Source of the DNA: Actinomycetota bacterium
Lineage (GTDB): Bacteria > Actinomycetota > Thermoleophilia > Solirubrobacterales > Solirubrobacteraceae
NCBI GenBank assembly: GCA_005884115.1
Contig: VAXW01000003.1
Location: 186,001 to 250,000 of the forward strand
Direction of reading: 5' to 3'
DNA length: 64,000 nt
Position 1 is the stretch's first letter. Every line of letters starts with the position of its first letter. The notes beneath the pieces were generated by a model. It was not told where the DNA came from, searched no databases, and saw nothing but the letters and a program-made list of their open reading frames with translations. Below, one piece after another: positions 1 to 8,218 of the stretch. Position numbers and translations under genes: made by a program.

Positions 1-140
1 AGGCGCTCAGCGCGCGCGCGCAGGACCGCGGCCTGCTGCTCGTGGCCCTGACCGAGCGGCGCTCGCGCGCGGACATCGACCGCCTAGCGGCGGCGCTGAA
101 GGCCGCGCTCGCCGCCGAGCGCGAGGTCGTGAGCGTGTGA
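1..140 (+). CDS. gcvPA: Glycine dehydrogenase (decarboxylating) subunit 1, 3' fragment
   Basis: Only the last 45 codons lie in the window, in the frame beginning at base 3 and ending with TGA at 138-140. The visible piece contains LLVALTERRSRADIDRLAAAL, which resembles the end of the N-terminal half-protein of two-subunit P-protein. The main support is context: the next gene is subunit 2 and its GTG overlaps this stop by four bases. P-protein decarboxylates glycine in the cytoplasmic glycine cleavage system. The 5' end is outside the window. Confidence 0.8.
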   Translation, partial: ALSARAQDRGLLLVALTERRSRADIDRLAAALKAALAAEREVVSV

Positions 141-1729
141 GCGCCGTGAGCACGCTGACAGGCAGCCAGCCGCCGCTGCAACGCGAGCGCGCGGTGACGA
201 TCTTCCAGAAGGGCGCGCCCGGGCGGCGGGCGTTCAGGAGCCCCGAGCTCGACGTGCCCGCCGGCGAGGGCGACGAGCTGCTGCCGTCGCGGTTGCGCCG
301 CTCCAAGCCGCCTGCGCTACCCGAGGTGTCCGAGCCGGAGATCGTCCGCCACTATGTCGGGCTCTCCAAGCGCAACTTCGACCTCGACTCGGGCTTCTAC
401 CCGCTGGGCTCGTGCACGATGAAGCACAACCCGCGTCTGCACGAGCGCGCCGCCGCGCTGCCCGGCCACGCGCGCTTGCACCCCCTGCAGGACGCCGAGC
501 GCGCGCAGGGGGCGCTCGAGCTGATGTTCAACCTGCAGCGCGCGCTCGCCGAGATCTCGGGGCTCGAGCACGTGTGCCTGGCGCCGTCGGCCGGTTCCCA
601 TGGGGAGCTGGCCGGCGTCCTGCTCACCCGCGCCTACCACGAGTCCCGTGATGAGGTGCGCCGCAAGGTGCTCACGCCCGACACCGCCCACGGCACCAAC
701 CCCGCGACGGTCACGATGGCGGGGCTGGAGGTCGTCAAGCTCGCGACCAACGACGCCGGAGGCGTCGATCTAGACGATCTCCGCGAGAAGGCAGACAGCG
801 ACGTTGCCTGCTTGATGCTCACCAACCCGAACACGCTGGGGCTGTTCGACCCCAACATCGAGGAGATCGCACAGATCGTGCATGGCGTGGGCGCGACGCT
901 GTACTACGACGGCGCCAACCTCAACGCCGTGATGGGCCTCTCGCGTCCCGGCGACATGGGCTTTGACATCGTGCACTTCAACCTGCACAAGTCGTTCACG
1001 CAGCCCCACGGAGGCGGCGGACCCGGCGCGGGCCCGATCGCCGTGTCGGAGCGGATCGCGCCCTTCCTGCCGCCGGGGCAGGTCGTGCGCGGCGAGGACG
1101 GGACGTTCGCGTTCGCGCCCGCAGCACCATCGTCGATCGGCCGCCTGCGCGGATTTAACGGCAACTACGGCTGCTTCGTGCGCGCCTACGCCTACATCTG
1201 CTCGCTCGGCGGCGACGGCCTGCGAGACGCGTCCGAGACGGCGGTTCTGAACGCCAACTACCTGCTCGCACGCCTGCAGCAGACGGTCGAGCCGGACGTG
1301 CGCTCGTACCTGCCGCTGGCGTACGGGCAGCTGTGCATGCACGAGTTCGTCCTTTCCGGCGGACCCATGCGCCGCGCGCTTGCAATAAAGACGGTCGATC
1401 TCGCCAAGCGGCTGCTTGACTTCGGCTTTCATCCCCCGACCGTCTACTTCCCCCTGCTCGTCGAGGAGGCCCTGATGGTGGAGCCGACCGAGACCGAGAC
1501 CAAGGAGACGCTCGACGCGTTCGCCGACGCGGTCGCGGCGATCATCGCCGAGGCGCTAAAGGACCCTCAGATCGCCCGGGACGCCCCCTACTCGACGCCC
1601 GTGCGCCGGCTCGACGAGGTCGCTGCGGCCAAGCGCCCGGTCGTGCGCGAGCGCCCCGTCGTGCGCGAGCGCCCGGCCGGAAACGGGCACGCGGCCGGGC
1701 ACAAGCACCCGGGCGGACACAGGCGATGA
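137..1729 (+). CDS. gcvPB: Glycine dehydrogenase (decarboxylating) subunit 2
   Basis: PLP-dependent C-terminal half of glycine cleavage P-protein. It decarboxylates glycine and passes the aminomethyl group to lipoyl H-protein, together with subunit 1 encoded just upstream. The PLP lysine is Lys285 in the motif HKSFTQPHGGGGPG. The GTG at 137 overlaps the gcvPA stop (GTGA), so the two are translationally coupled. At 530 residues it is slightly longer than usual because of a C-terminal tail from about residue 495, which contains two copies of RPVVRE and a Gly/His-rich end; the tail looks dispensable and disordered. The stop overlaps the trpS ATG (ATGA). Confidence 0.95.
   Translation: MSAVSTLTGSQPPLQRERAVTIFQKGAPGRRAFRSPELDVPAGEGDELLPSRLRRSKPPALPEVSEPEIVRHYVGLSKRNFDLDSGFYPLGSCTMKHNPRLHERAAALPGHARLHPLQDAERAQGALELMFNLQRALAEISGLEHVCLAPSAGSHGELAGVLLTRAYHESRDEVRRKVLTPDTAHGTNPATVTMAGLEVVKLATNDAGGVDLDDLREKADSDVACLMLTNPNTLGLFDPNIEEIAQIVHGVGATLYYDGANLNAVMGLSRPGDMGFDIVHFNLHKSFTQPHGGGGPGAGPIAVSERIAPFLPPGQVVRGEDGTFAFAPAAPSSIGRLRGFNGNYGCFVRAYAYICSLGGDGLRDASETAVLNANYLLARLQQTVEPDVRSYLPLAYGQLCMHEFVLSGGPMRRALAIKTVDLAKRLLDFGFHPPTVYFPLLVEEALMVEPTETETKETLDAFADAVAAIIAEALKDPQIARDAPYSTPVRRLDEVAAAKRPVVRERPVVRERPAGNGHAAGHKHPGGHRR
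1634..1669 (+). repeat. Two 18-bp in-frame tandem repeats in the gcvPB tail
   Basis: Two near-identical 18-bp units (1634-1651, 1652-1669) each encode RPVVRE in the C-terminal tail of subunit 2. The duplication is in frame and lies outside the enzyme core. Confidence 0.8.
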
Positions 1730-2739
1730 GGATCTTCTCAGGGATCCAGCCGACGGGGCAGAAGCACCTGGGCAACTACATCGGCGCGATCGTCCAGTAC
1801 GTGGCAAGCCAGGAGCGCGGCGAGGGCATCTTCTGCATCGTCGACCTGCACGCCATCACCGTCCCATTCGATCCTGCCGAGCTGCGCGAGCGCGGCTACG
1901 ACACCGCCGCCATCCTGCTCGCCGCGGGGCTCGACCCCGAGCGCTGCACCCTCTTTCGCCAGAGCGACGTGCCCGAGCACACCGAGCTCACCTGGCTGCT
2001 CTCAAGCGTGACCGAGCTCGGACGCCTGCAGCGCATGCACCAGTTCCGCGACAAGTCTTTCGGGCAGCGCGAGCTGGTGTCGGCCGCTCTGCTGCTGTAC
2101 CCCGTGCTGCAAGCCGCCGACGTGCTCGCCTACCGGGCGAGCGAGGTGCCGGTTGGCGAGGACCAGCGCGAGCACCTGGAGCTGATGCGCGACGCGGCAA
2201 GGCGCTTCAACGCGCGCTTCGGCGACGGCGATGAAGTGCTCGTCGTGCCCGAGCACCGGATTCCACAGGTGGGGGCGCGCATCATGGACCTGCAGGATCC
2301 GACCCGCAAGATGTCCACGACGGGCGGCTCGCCGCAGGGCACCGTGTTCGTGCTCGACGAGCCGGCGGCGATCGGGAAGAAGCTGCGCGGCGCCGTCACG
2401 GACTCCGGCAGCGAGGTCTGCCGCGCGCCGGAGAAGCCCGGTGTGAGCAACCTGATCGAAATCCTCGCCGCCGTGCGCGGCGTCGAGCCGGCCGCCGTCG
2501 AAGCCGAGTTCGCCTCTGCTGGGTACGGCGAGTTCAAGGCCGCGGTGGCGGGCGCCGTGGTCGACTACCTCGCGCCCGTGCGCGAGCGCTACCTGCAGCT
2601 GCGCGCCGACGAGACGGCGCTCGAGGCGATCCTCGAGGACGGGGCCCGCCGCGCGCACGAGATGGCGCACGCGACGATGCTCGACGTGCGCAAGCGCATG
2701 GGGCTCGGCGCTCCACGTCGGGACCGGGCGCTACGGTGA
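1726..2739 (+). CDS. trpS: Tryptophan--tRNA ligase
   Basis: Class I aminoacyl-tRNA synthetase that charges tRNA-Trp. The HIGH-type signature is HLGN at residues 14-17 after the typical start FSGIQPTG, and the KMSKS loop is KMSTT at residues 195-199, the usual TrpRS variant. Length of 337 residues is normal. The ATG overlaps the gcvPB stop, so it is probably cotranscribed with gcvPB. No leader or T-box precedes it. Confidence 0.96.
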   Translation: MRIFSGIQPTGQKHLGNYIGAIVQYVASQERGEGIFCIVDLHAITVPFDPAELRERGYDTAAILLAAGLDPERCTLFRQSDVPEHTELTWLLSSVTELGRLQRMHQFRDKSFGQRELVSAALLLYPVLQAADVLAYRASEVPVGEDQREHLELMRDAARRFNARFGDGDEVLVVPEHRIPQVGARIMDLQDPTRKMSTTGGSPQGTVFVLDEPAAIGKKLRGAVTDSGSEVCRAPEKPGVSNLIEILAAVRGVEPAAVEAEFASAGYGEFKAAVAGAVVDYLAPVRERYLQLRADETALEAILEDGARRAHEMAHATMLDVRKRMGLGAPRRDRALR

Positions 2740-2796
2740 CGCGGTGGGTTCGCGTCCAGTGAGCTGCGCCAAGGCCCGCGCCCCGGGGCTGCGGCG

Positions 2797-3594
2797 GTGA
2801 GCGTCGCGAGCTTCGAGCTCGACCTCGAGATCTTCTCGGGGCCGTTCGATCTGTTGCTCACGCTCGTGCTGCGCGAGGAGGTCGACCTGATGGAGCTCGA
2901 GCTTGCCGAGGTGGTGCTCGCGTATCTCGATCACCTCGAGTCGCGCGGCGAGCTCGACCTCGAGGCGGCGACCGAATTCATCGTGCTGATCGCCGCTCTG
3001 CTGGAGCTGAAGTCGCGACTGATGCTGGCGGGCGAGGAAGAGGGCCTCGACGCCCTGGCAGAGCTCGAGCCCGAGCACGCCGCCGAGGAGCTGCTCGCGC
3101 GCATGCTCGATGCGCGCCGCTACCGGTCAGCCGCAGCCCATTTGAGGGAGCTGCTCGCGCGCGAGCGTGGGGTGCGCTTCCGTGACGCGCCACTGCCCAC
3201 GCACTTGCGCCGCGTGATCATGCAGCCAGCCCCGGGCTCCGCCGACCCGCTGATTCTTGGCGAGGCGATCGGCCGGCTGCTGAGCGCTCCGCCGGCCATC
3301 AACCTCGAGCACGTCGCCGTCCCCCGCGTGCCCGTCGCCGAGCGCGTGGCGCACCTGCGCCGGCTGCTGCGCCGCGGGAGCTTCAGCTTCGACGAAGCCG
3401 TCGCGGGCGCAGACCGTATGACGGTCGCGGTCACCGTGTTCGCGCTGCTCGAGCTCTACAAGCGCGGCGAGGCCAACTGGGCGCAGGCGGAGAACTTCGG
3501 CGACATCGCCGTGCACGCAGCCAGCCCCCCCGCGACCGAGCGCGGGGCGCTGGAGCGGGCTGACCTCGCGCTCGCAGCCGGGGGTGCGATGTGA
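2797..3594 (+). CDS. scpA: Segregation and condensation protein A (kleisin)
   Basis: ScpA is the kleisin subunit that bridges the two SMC heads and recruits the ScpB dimer for chromosome compaction and segregation. The N-terminus contains the family hallmark FSGPFDLLLTLV followed by an acidic helix DLMELELAEVV; the C-terminal part contains a winged-helix-like region RMTVAVTVFALLELYKRGE that would contact SMC. GTG at 2797 is chosen because it directly precedes the conserved start. It is followed by scpB with a GTGA overlap. The SMC partner is encoded at 48.5 kb. Confidence 0.93.
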   Translation: MSVASFELDLEIFSGPFDLLLTLVLREEVDLMELELAEVVLAYLDHLESRGELDLEAATEFIVLIAALLELKSRLMLAGEEEGLDALAELEPEHAAEELLARMLDARRYRSAAAHLRELLARERGVRFRDAPLPTHLRRVIMQPAPGSADPLILGEAIGRLLSAPPAINLEHVAVPRVPVAERVAHLRRLLRRGSFSFDEAVAGADRMTVAVTVFALLELYKRGEANWAQAENFGDIAVHAASPPATERGALERADLALAAGGAM

Positions 3595-4232
3595 GCGGGA
3601 GTCCCCAGGAGCCGCAGCTCGTGCGCGCCGTCGAGCCGCAGCTCGTGAGCGCCGTCGAGCCGCAGCTCGTGCGCACGGTTGAGGCGCTGCTGTTCCTTTC
3701 CAACGATCCGCTCAGCGCGGGCGAGCTCGCTGAGGCGACGCAGGCGAGCGAACGGGACGTCGCCGGCGCGATCGCCCAGCTTCGACTCCACTACGCGCCC
3801 GGCGAGTCGGGCATCAGGCTGCGCGAGCTCGCAGGCGGGTGGACGTTCACGAGCGACCCCGCCGCCGAGGAGGCCGCGCGGCGCCTGTTCAGCCGCACGC
3901 GCGTGGCCGCGCTGACCCCCGCACAGGCCGAGACGCTCGCGATCGTCAGCTACCTGCAACCCGTCTCGCGGCCAGAGATCACGCGCATCCGCGGCGTGAG
4001 CGCCGACTCGGCGACCTCCACGCTGCTCGACCGCGAACTGATCGAGGAGGCCGGGCACTCGCAGTTCGGAGCGGTCCTCTACCGCACCACGACCCAGTTC
4101 CTCAAGCTCTTCGGGCTGCGCAGTCTCGATGAGCTGCCCGAGATCTCGCGCTGGGACCCCACGCCCGAGGAGCAGGGGCAGCTGCGTGAGCGCCTGCTGC
4201 GCGCCGGCGAGGCGCGGGCGGAGGTGCCTTAG
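3591..4232 (+). CDS. scpB: Segregation and condensation protein B
   Basis: ScpB forms a dimer of tandem winged helices that binds ScpA in the SMC-ScpAB complex. The core starts at VRTVEALLFLSNDPLSAGELAE and includes the conserved AETLAIVSYLQPVSRPEITRIRG. The extreme N-terminus is unusual: three copies of an eight-residue unit (PQLV-x-x-VE) precede the core, encoded by exact-length 24-bp repeats. GTG at 3591 overlaps the scpA stop; GTG codons inside the repeat are alternative starts. A short GC hairpin (4233-4246) follows the stop. Confidence 0.93.
   Translation: MSGSPQEPQLVRAVEPQLVSAVEPQLVRTVEALLFLSNDPLSAGELAEATQASERDVAGAIAQLRLHYAPGESGIRLRELAGGWTFTSDPAAEEAARRLFSRTRVAALTPAQAETLAIVSYLQPVSRPEITRIRGVSADSATSTLLDRELIEEAGHSQFGAVLYRTTTQFLKLFGLRSLDELPEISRWDPTPEEQGQLRERLLRAGEARAEVP
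3612..3683 (+). repeat. Three 24-bp tandem repeats at the 5' end of scpB
   Basis: Units at 3612-3635, 3636-3659 and 3660-3683 differ by few bases and encode PQLVRAVE, PQLVSAVE and PQLVRTVE. The last unit runs into the conserved ScpB domain, so the first two look like duplications of its first residues. Confidence 0.85.
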
Positions 4233-4318
4233 GGCGCCACTGCGCCGAGCGTGTGCCCTCAGCGGGCGAGGGCGGGAGTCGCTTTGCCCGACAGCGGTGC
4301 CCCTCGCTGGCTTCGCGG

Positions 4319-4324
4319 GATAAT
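4319..4324 (+). promoter_or_regulatory. Putative -10 box (GATAAT)
   Basis: GATAAT lies 8 bases before ATG 4333. With a start site about 7 bases downstream the mRNA would be nearly leaderless. This favours ATG 4333 over the upstream TTG at 4324. No -35 element is recognisable. Confidence 0.45.
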
Positions 4325-4332
4325 TGCTGCGG

Positions 4333-4692
4333 ATGTCGGCGAACGTGGACCTCGTGCGCTCGATCTATGCGGACTGGGCGCGCGGGGACTTCACCGCAAT
4401 CGGGTGGGCGGATTCCGAAATCGAGTTCGTGTTCGCTGGCGGACCTGCCCCTGGTGCTTGGACGGGCGTCAGCGACATGGCAGCCACCATGCGCGACTTC
4501 GTCATGGCCTGGAGGGACTTCCGGGTCAAAGCGGAGGAGTACCGCGAGCTCGATAACGAGCGCGTTCTCGTCTTCTCCAACCTCGGCGGGTCCGGCAAGA
4601 CGAGCGGACTTTCGCTGCGGGAGATGCGGTCGGAGGGAAGCGAGCTGTTTCAGATACGCCGCGGCAAGGTAGTGCGGCTGGTCATCTACTGA
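4333..4692 (+). CDS. SnoaL-like (NTF2-fold) protein
   Basis: A 119-residue protein with the pattern of SnoaL/NTF2-like small domains: N-terminal helix VDLVRSIYADWARGDF, a central YRELDNERVLVF strand pair and a C-terminal strand ending in GKVVRLVIY. Members are polyketide cyclases, isomerases or orphan small-molecule binding proteins, and the substrate cannot be read from the sequence. It is a stand-alone gene between scpB and the convergent rlmN (46-bp gap). The ATG is chosen because a GATAAT box precedes it and the conserved helix starts right after it. Confidence 0.75.
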   Translation: MSANVDLVRSIYADWARGDFTAIGWADSEIEFVFAGGPAPGAWTGVSDMAATMRDFVMAWRDFRVKAEEYRELDNERVLVFSNLGGSGKTSGLSLREMRSEGSELFQIRRGKVVRLVIY

Positions 4693-4738
4693 GATCGCGA
4701 CCGCGCGCTCGCCGATCTTGGGCTCGAGAAGTAGGGCT

Positions 4739-5932
4739 TCAGGCTACTTCGGCCGCCAGCTGCCCGCAGGCCGCGTTGATCGCACGCCCCCGCGTCAGGC
4801 GCACGGTGGCTGGGATGCCGCGCGACTGCAGCGCCGCTTGGAAGGCGGCGATCGACTCGCGGGTGGAACCCCTGTAGGGGTCGGCGCCTGCGGCGATGGT
4901 GGCGTTGTAGGGGATCAGGTTGACCTTGAAGATCGATGAACCGCGTGCGCCGGGCCGGGGTCCGGCAGCGGAGCGCTCGCCCGGGCCGCCCGCCGGACGC
5001 GCCCGTGCCGCCGGATAGGCGCCCGCCGCCGGCCCGGTGAGCAGCCGCGCCAGCGCGAGCGCTTGCTCGTAGCGGTCGTTGACGCCGGCGAGCAGCACGT
5101 ACTCCACGAAGATGCGGCGCCGTCTGCGCGCGTGGAAGGCACGAGCGGCGTCGATCACGTCCCTGAGCGGGAAACGGTCGTTGACGGGCATCAGCTGCGA
5201 GCGCAGCGCTTCCTCGGCGGCATGCACGGAGATCGCGAGCCGCAGTGGCCGGTCGTGCTCGGCGAGCCGTTCGATGCCCGGGATCCAGCCGACGGTCGAG
5301 ATGGTCGTGCGCCGCTGCGTCACGCCGAGGTCGGGCAGGCGCTCGCAGGCGGCGAGCACGGCATCGAGGTTGAGCATCGGCTCACCCATGCCCATGAACA
5401 CGCAGTGCGTGAGTGGCCGCGCGGCACGCTCACCCTGGCCGCTCGCGCGAGGCGTGGCGGGGTGTCCGCCGTGGGCGCCGTGGTCGCCGCGAGCTGCGCT
5501 CCGGTAGCGCGGGTGCTCTTCCACGCGCGTGAAGTGCAGCGCCTGATCGACGATCTCGGACGCGCTGAGGTTGCGCGCGAAGCGCATGCGCCCGGTCGCG
5601 CAGAACGTGCAATCGAGCGGGCAGCCGGACTGCGAGCTCACGCAGATCGAGCGGCGCCGGTCGCGGTAGCGCATCAGCACGGTCTCCAGCGGATGCCCGT
5701 CGCGCGTGGCGAACCGGGCCTTGATGGTTCCGTCGCAGGCGCGCGACTCGCGCTGGAGCTGCAGGCTGGAGAAGGGAAGCTCGCTCGCGAGCGCCTCGCG
5801 CAGCCAGGCGGGCAGGTCGGTCATCTGCTCATAGGAGGCCGCGCCCCTCGCAGCCCAGCCCCACACCTGGCGCGCGCGGAATCGCGGCTGCCCGTGCCGG
5901 GCGAGCGTCTGCTCCAGCAACTCGAGGTCCAT
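4739..5932 (-). CDS. rlmN: Dual-specificity 23S rRNA/tRNA adenine-C2 methyltransferase
   Basis: Radical SAM enzyme that methylates A2503 of 23S rRNA and A37 of some tRNAs. The cluster cysteines are C104, C108 and C111 (SGCPLDCTFC), C97 in ICVSSQ matches the conserved accessory cysteine, and C389 in AACGQL matches the methyl-carrying cysteine. FMGMGEPMLNLD is also typical. Two Gly/Ala/Arg/Pro-rich inserts, about residues 141-173 and 301-332, are not in usual homologues and bring the length to 397. ATG 5932 is chosen over upstream in-frame codons because it gives the normal N-terminus (MDLELLEQ). It leaves almost no room between it and the divergent pseudouridine synthase. Confidence 0.94.
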   Translation of the reverse strand: MDLELLEQTLARHGQPRFRARQVWGWAARGAASYEQMTDLPAWLREALASELPFSSLQLQRESRACDGTIKARFATRDGHPLETVLMRYRDRRRSICVSSQSGCPLDCTFCATGRMRFARNLSASEIVDQALHFTRVEEHPRYRSAARGDHGAHGGHPATPRASGQGERAARPLTHCVFMGMGEPMLNLDAVLAACERLPDLGVTQRRTTISTVGWIPGIERLAEHDRPLRLAISVHAAEEALRSQLMPVNDRFPLRDVIDAARAFHARRRRRIFVEYVLLAGVNDRYEQALALARLLTGPAAGAYPAARARPAGGPGERSAAGPRPGARGSSIFKVNLIPYNATIAAGADPYRGSTRESIAAFQAALQSRGIPATVRLTRGRAINAACGQLAAEVA

Positions 5933-5952
5933 CGATGCAATGGTTGCAGCAG

Positions 5953-6648
5953 ATGCGTCTTGCCAAGTACCTCGCGCACGCCGGCGTGGCATCGCGTCGC
6001 GCCGCCGAGAGGGTGATCGCAGACGGGCGCGTGACGGTTGACGGCGAGCTCGTCACGGACCCCGCATGCGACGTGGACGAGCAGAGCGTCGTCGCGCTCG
6101 ACGGAAGGCCGCTCGAGGGAGCCGAGCGGCGCGTGGTCTACGCGCTCAACAAGCCCGTTGGCGTGGTCTCGACGGCGCGCGACACGCATGGTCGGCGGAC
6201 GGTGCTGAGCCTCGTGCCATCGCACGGGCTGCGTCTGTATCCGATCGGGCGCCTCGACGTGCAGTCGAGCGGGCTGATCCTGCTGAGCAACGACGGGGAG
6301 CTCGCCAACCGCCTGACGCATCCGAGCTTTCAGGTCCCCAAGACCTACCGCGTGAAGGTCGGCGGGAGCAGGGTTTCTGAGCGCGCGCTGCGCGCGCTGC
6401 GCGCGGGCGTACATCTCGAGGATGGGCTGACGGCGCCGGCGGCGGCGCGCCTGCTGGGTGCGCACGCGATCGAGATCACGATCCACGAGGGCCGCAAGCG
6501 CCAGGTGCGGCGCATGTGCGCCGCGGTCGGGCATCCGGTGCTGGAGCTGCAGCGCGTCGCCTTCGGGCCGCTGCGCCTGGGGGCGCTGCAGCAGTCTGAG
6601 CACCGGCGCCTGAGCGCGGCAGAGATCGAGCAGCTGCGCGCGCTCTGA
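5953..6648 (+). CDS. rRNA pseudouridine synthase, RsuA/RluB family
   Basis: Converts a specific uridine of rRNA to pseudouridine. It has an N-terminal S4 RNA-binding domain (MRLAKYLAHAGVASRRAAE) and a catalytic domain with Asp102 in GRLDVQSSGLILL; the C-terminal IHEGRKRQVRRM is typical of the RluB/RluE/RsuA branch. In this neighbourhood (after scpAB, before the aro/cmk/der block) RluB is the usual member. ATG 5953 gives the standard N-terminus; ATG 5935 would add six residues. Divergent from rlmN. Confidence 0.92.
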   Translation: MRLAKYLAHAGVASRRAAERVIADGRVTVDGELVTDPACDVDEQSVVALDGRPLEGAERRVVYALNKPVGVVSTARDTHGRRTVLSLVPSHGLRLYPIGRLDVQSSGLILLSNDGELANRLTHPSFQVPKTYRVKVGGSRVSERALRALRAGVHLEDGLTAPAAARLLGAHAIEITIHEGRKRQVRRMCAAVGHPVLELQRVAFGPLRLGALQQSEHRRLSAAEIEQLRAL

Positions 6649-6654
6649 CACAAT
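6649..6654 (+). promoter_or_regulatory. Putative -10 box (CACAAT)
   Basis: CACAAT ends 8 bases before the aroH ATG; the same hexamer occurs 7 bases before hisC. It is a weak match to TANNNT, so this is tentative. Confidence 0.3.
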
Positions 6655-6662
6655 CGCGCCCC

Positions 6663-7028
6663 ATGCGGCTCTTCGCCCTGCGCGGCGCGATCAGCGTCGA
6701 GCGAAACGACGCCAAGGACATCCTGGACGCGACGGCGACCTTGATGCAGGAGATCATCGAGCGCAACGCGCTAAAGCCGCCGGACGTCGTCAGCTGCATC
6801 TTCACCGCCACCAACGACCTCAACGCCGAGTTCCCCGCGGTGGCGGCGCGCGCGATCGGCTTCGACCGCGTTCCGCTGCTGTGCGCGCGCGAGATGGGCG
6901 TGCCAGGAGCGCTGCCGCGCGTGATCAGGGTGCTGATCCACTACTACGCGCCGGAGGATCACAGCGCCACCCACGTCTACCTCGGCGAGGCGAGCTCGCT
7001 GCGTGCGGACTTGAGCGCGGCACAATAG
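6663..7028 (+). CDS. aroH: Chorismate mutase, AroH class
   Basis: Rearranges chorismate to prephenate, the first step towards Phe and Tyr. The 121-residue protein begins MRLFALRGAISVERND, with the conserved active-site Arg7, and has the family's C-terminal RVIRVLIHYYA segment carrying the second arginine. This is the trimeric Bacillus-type fold, not the helical AroQ type. It heads a block that continues with an aminotransferase, DAHP synthase and prephenate dehydrogenase. Confidence 0.94.
   Translation: MRLFALRGAISVERNDAKDILDATATLMQEIIERNALKPPDVVSCIFTATNDLNAEFPAVAARAIGFDRVPLLCAREMGVPGALPRVIRVLIHYYAPEDHSATHVYLGEASSLRADLSAAQ
7021..7026 (+). promoter_or_regulatory. Putative -10 box (CACAAT) before hisC
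   Basis: CACAAT spans the end of aroH and lies 7 bases before the hisC GTG, the same layout as in front of aroH. Weak consensus match. Confidence 0.3.
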
Positions 7029-7033
7029 GGCGC

Positions 7034-8110
7034 GTGTCGCTCGAGTTCTCAGCGCGCATCGCCCGCATCCCCAGCTATCCGGTGGCCGGCGGCTACGCGG
7101 CCGAGGCCCCGCCGGTGCGCCTGGCGAGCAACGAGTCTCCCTTCCCTCCGCTCCCGCCGGTGCGCGAAGCGGTCGAGCGCGCGCTTCAGACGCTCAACCG
7201 CTACCCCGACCCGTCCAACTCGCTGCTGCGCAAGCGCCTATCCGAGCGCTACGAGGTCCCGTCCTCTCGCATCGCGATCGGCAACGGCTCCTGCGACATC
7301 CTGCTGGCCGCCGGCGAGGCGCTGCTCGAGCCCGGAGCGGAGGTCCTCTACGCGTGGCCGTCGTTCTCGGTGTACCCGCACCTGAGCGCTGCGTCGGGCG
7401 CGCGTGCGGTGACTGTGGCGCTCGACGAGCACGAGCGCCACGACCTCGAGGCGATGCTCTCCGAGATCACCGTTGCGACGCGGCTGGTGCTCGTGTGCAA
7501 CCCCAACAACCCGACCAGCACGGCTGTGCCGCTGGCGCAGCTTGCCGACTTCGTCGCCGAGGTCCCGCCGCAGGTGTGCGTAATCGTCGATGAGGCCTAC
7601 TGCGAGTTCAGCACGCTGGAGGATCCCGACGCATCGATTGAGCTGCTCGACCGCCACCCCAACCTCGCACTGCTGCGCACTTTCTCCAAGGTCCACGGCC
7701 TGTGCGGGCTGAGGGTCGGGTTCGCGCTGTGCGGGTCCGAGGAGCTGCCGCTCGCGCTGGAGAAGGTGCGCCAGCCGTTCTTCTGCAACGCGCTGGCCCA
7801 GGCTGCGGCGACGGAGGCGCTGTCACACCAGGACGCCGTCATCGACCGCGTAGCCGCGACCGTGGCCGAGCGGATCTCGATGGATGAGAGGCTGCGCGCG
7901 CTGGAGCTCGAGCCGGCGGAGTCGCAGGCGAACTTCTGCTGGTTCTCCCTCGGCGAGCGCGAGGAGCTGCAGGTGCTGCGTGACCTCGAGCACCGTGGGG
8001 TGCTCGTGCGCGGCGGGTCGGCGCTCGGGCGCGAGGGCAACCTGCGCGTGACGTACGGCAGCTCGCGCGAGAACGAGCTGTTCCTGACGGCGCTTGCCGA
8101 AGTGCTTTGA
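7034..8110 (+). CDS. hisC: Histidinol-phosphate / aromatic aminotransferase
   Basis: Fold-type I PLP aminotransferase of 358 residues, HisC family. Key features are RLASNESPFPP near the N-terminus, CNPNNPTS for PLP contacts, DEAYCEF, and the Schiff-base Lys219 in RTFSKVHGLCGLRVGF. GTG 7034 immediately follows the aroH stop and gives the family N-terminus. HisC-like enzymes in actinobacteria can also act as aromatic aminotransferases. Its place between chorismate mutase and prephenate dehydrogenase makes a role in Phe/Tyr synthesis likely, but that is inference; the symbol follows the family. Confidence 0.88.
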   Translation: MSLEFSARIARIPSYPVAGGYAAEAPPVRLASNESPFPPLPPVREAVERALQTLNRYPDPSNSLLRKRLSERYEVPSSRIAIGNGSCDILLAAGEALLEPGAEVLYAWPSFSVYPHLSAASGARAVTVALDEHERHDLEAMLSEITVATRLVLVCNPNNPTSTAVPLAQLADFVAEVPPQVCVIVDEAYCEFSTLEDPDASIELLDRHPNLALLRTFSKVHGLCGLRVGFALCGSEELPLALEKVRQPFFCNALAQAAATEALSHQDAVIDRVAATVAERISMDERLRALELEPAESQANFCWFSLGEREELQVLRDLEHRGVLVRGGSALGREGNLRVTYGSSRENELFLTALAEVL

Positions 8111-8137
8111 AGCTGCTACAAAGTCGGCGAGACGACC

Positions 8138-8218
8138 GTGCACTGCGCAGCCACCGCATACCTTCGCAGCACCCTCGCGTGCGCCGCGCGCTCGTCCTAT
8201 TCCTGGCGATTTATGTAG
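8138..8218 (+). CDS. Candidate aromatic-amino-acid leader peptide upstream of aroF
   Basis: A 26-codon reading frame starting with GTG at 8138 and ending TAG at 8216-8218. Its last codons read SSYSWRFM, so Tyr, Trp and Phe codons (8198-8200, 8204-8206, 8210-8212) lie within the final seven codons; another Tyr is at 8159. GC-rich hairpins follow, then aroF (DAHP synthase) 210 bp downstream. This is the arrangement of ribosome-mediated attenuation: stalling at aromatic codons would change which hairpins form. The start is uncertain because no strong ribosome binding site is seen. A second overlapping short frame (8179-8244) encodes a hydrophobic peptide. Confidence 0.6.
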   Translation: MHCAATAYLRSTLACAARSSYSWRFM

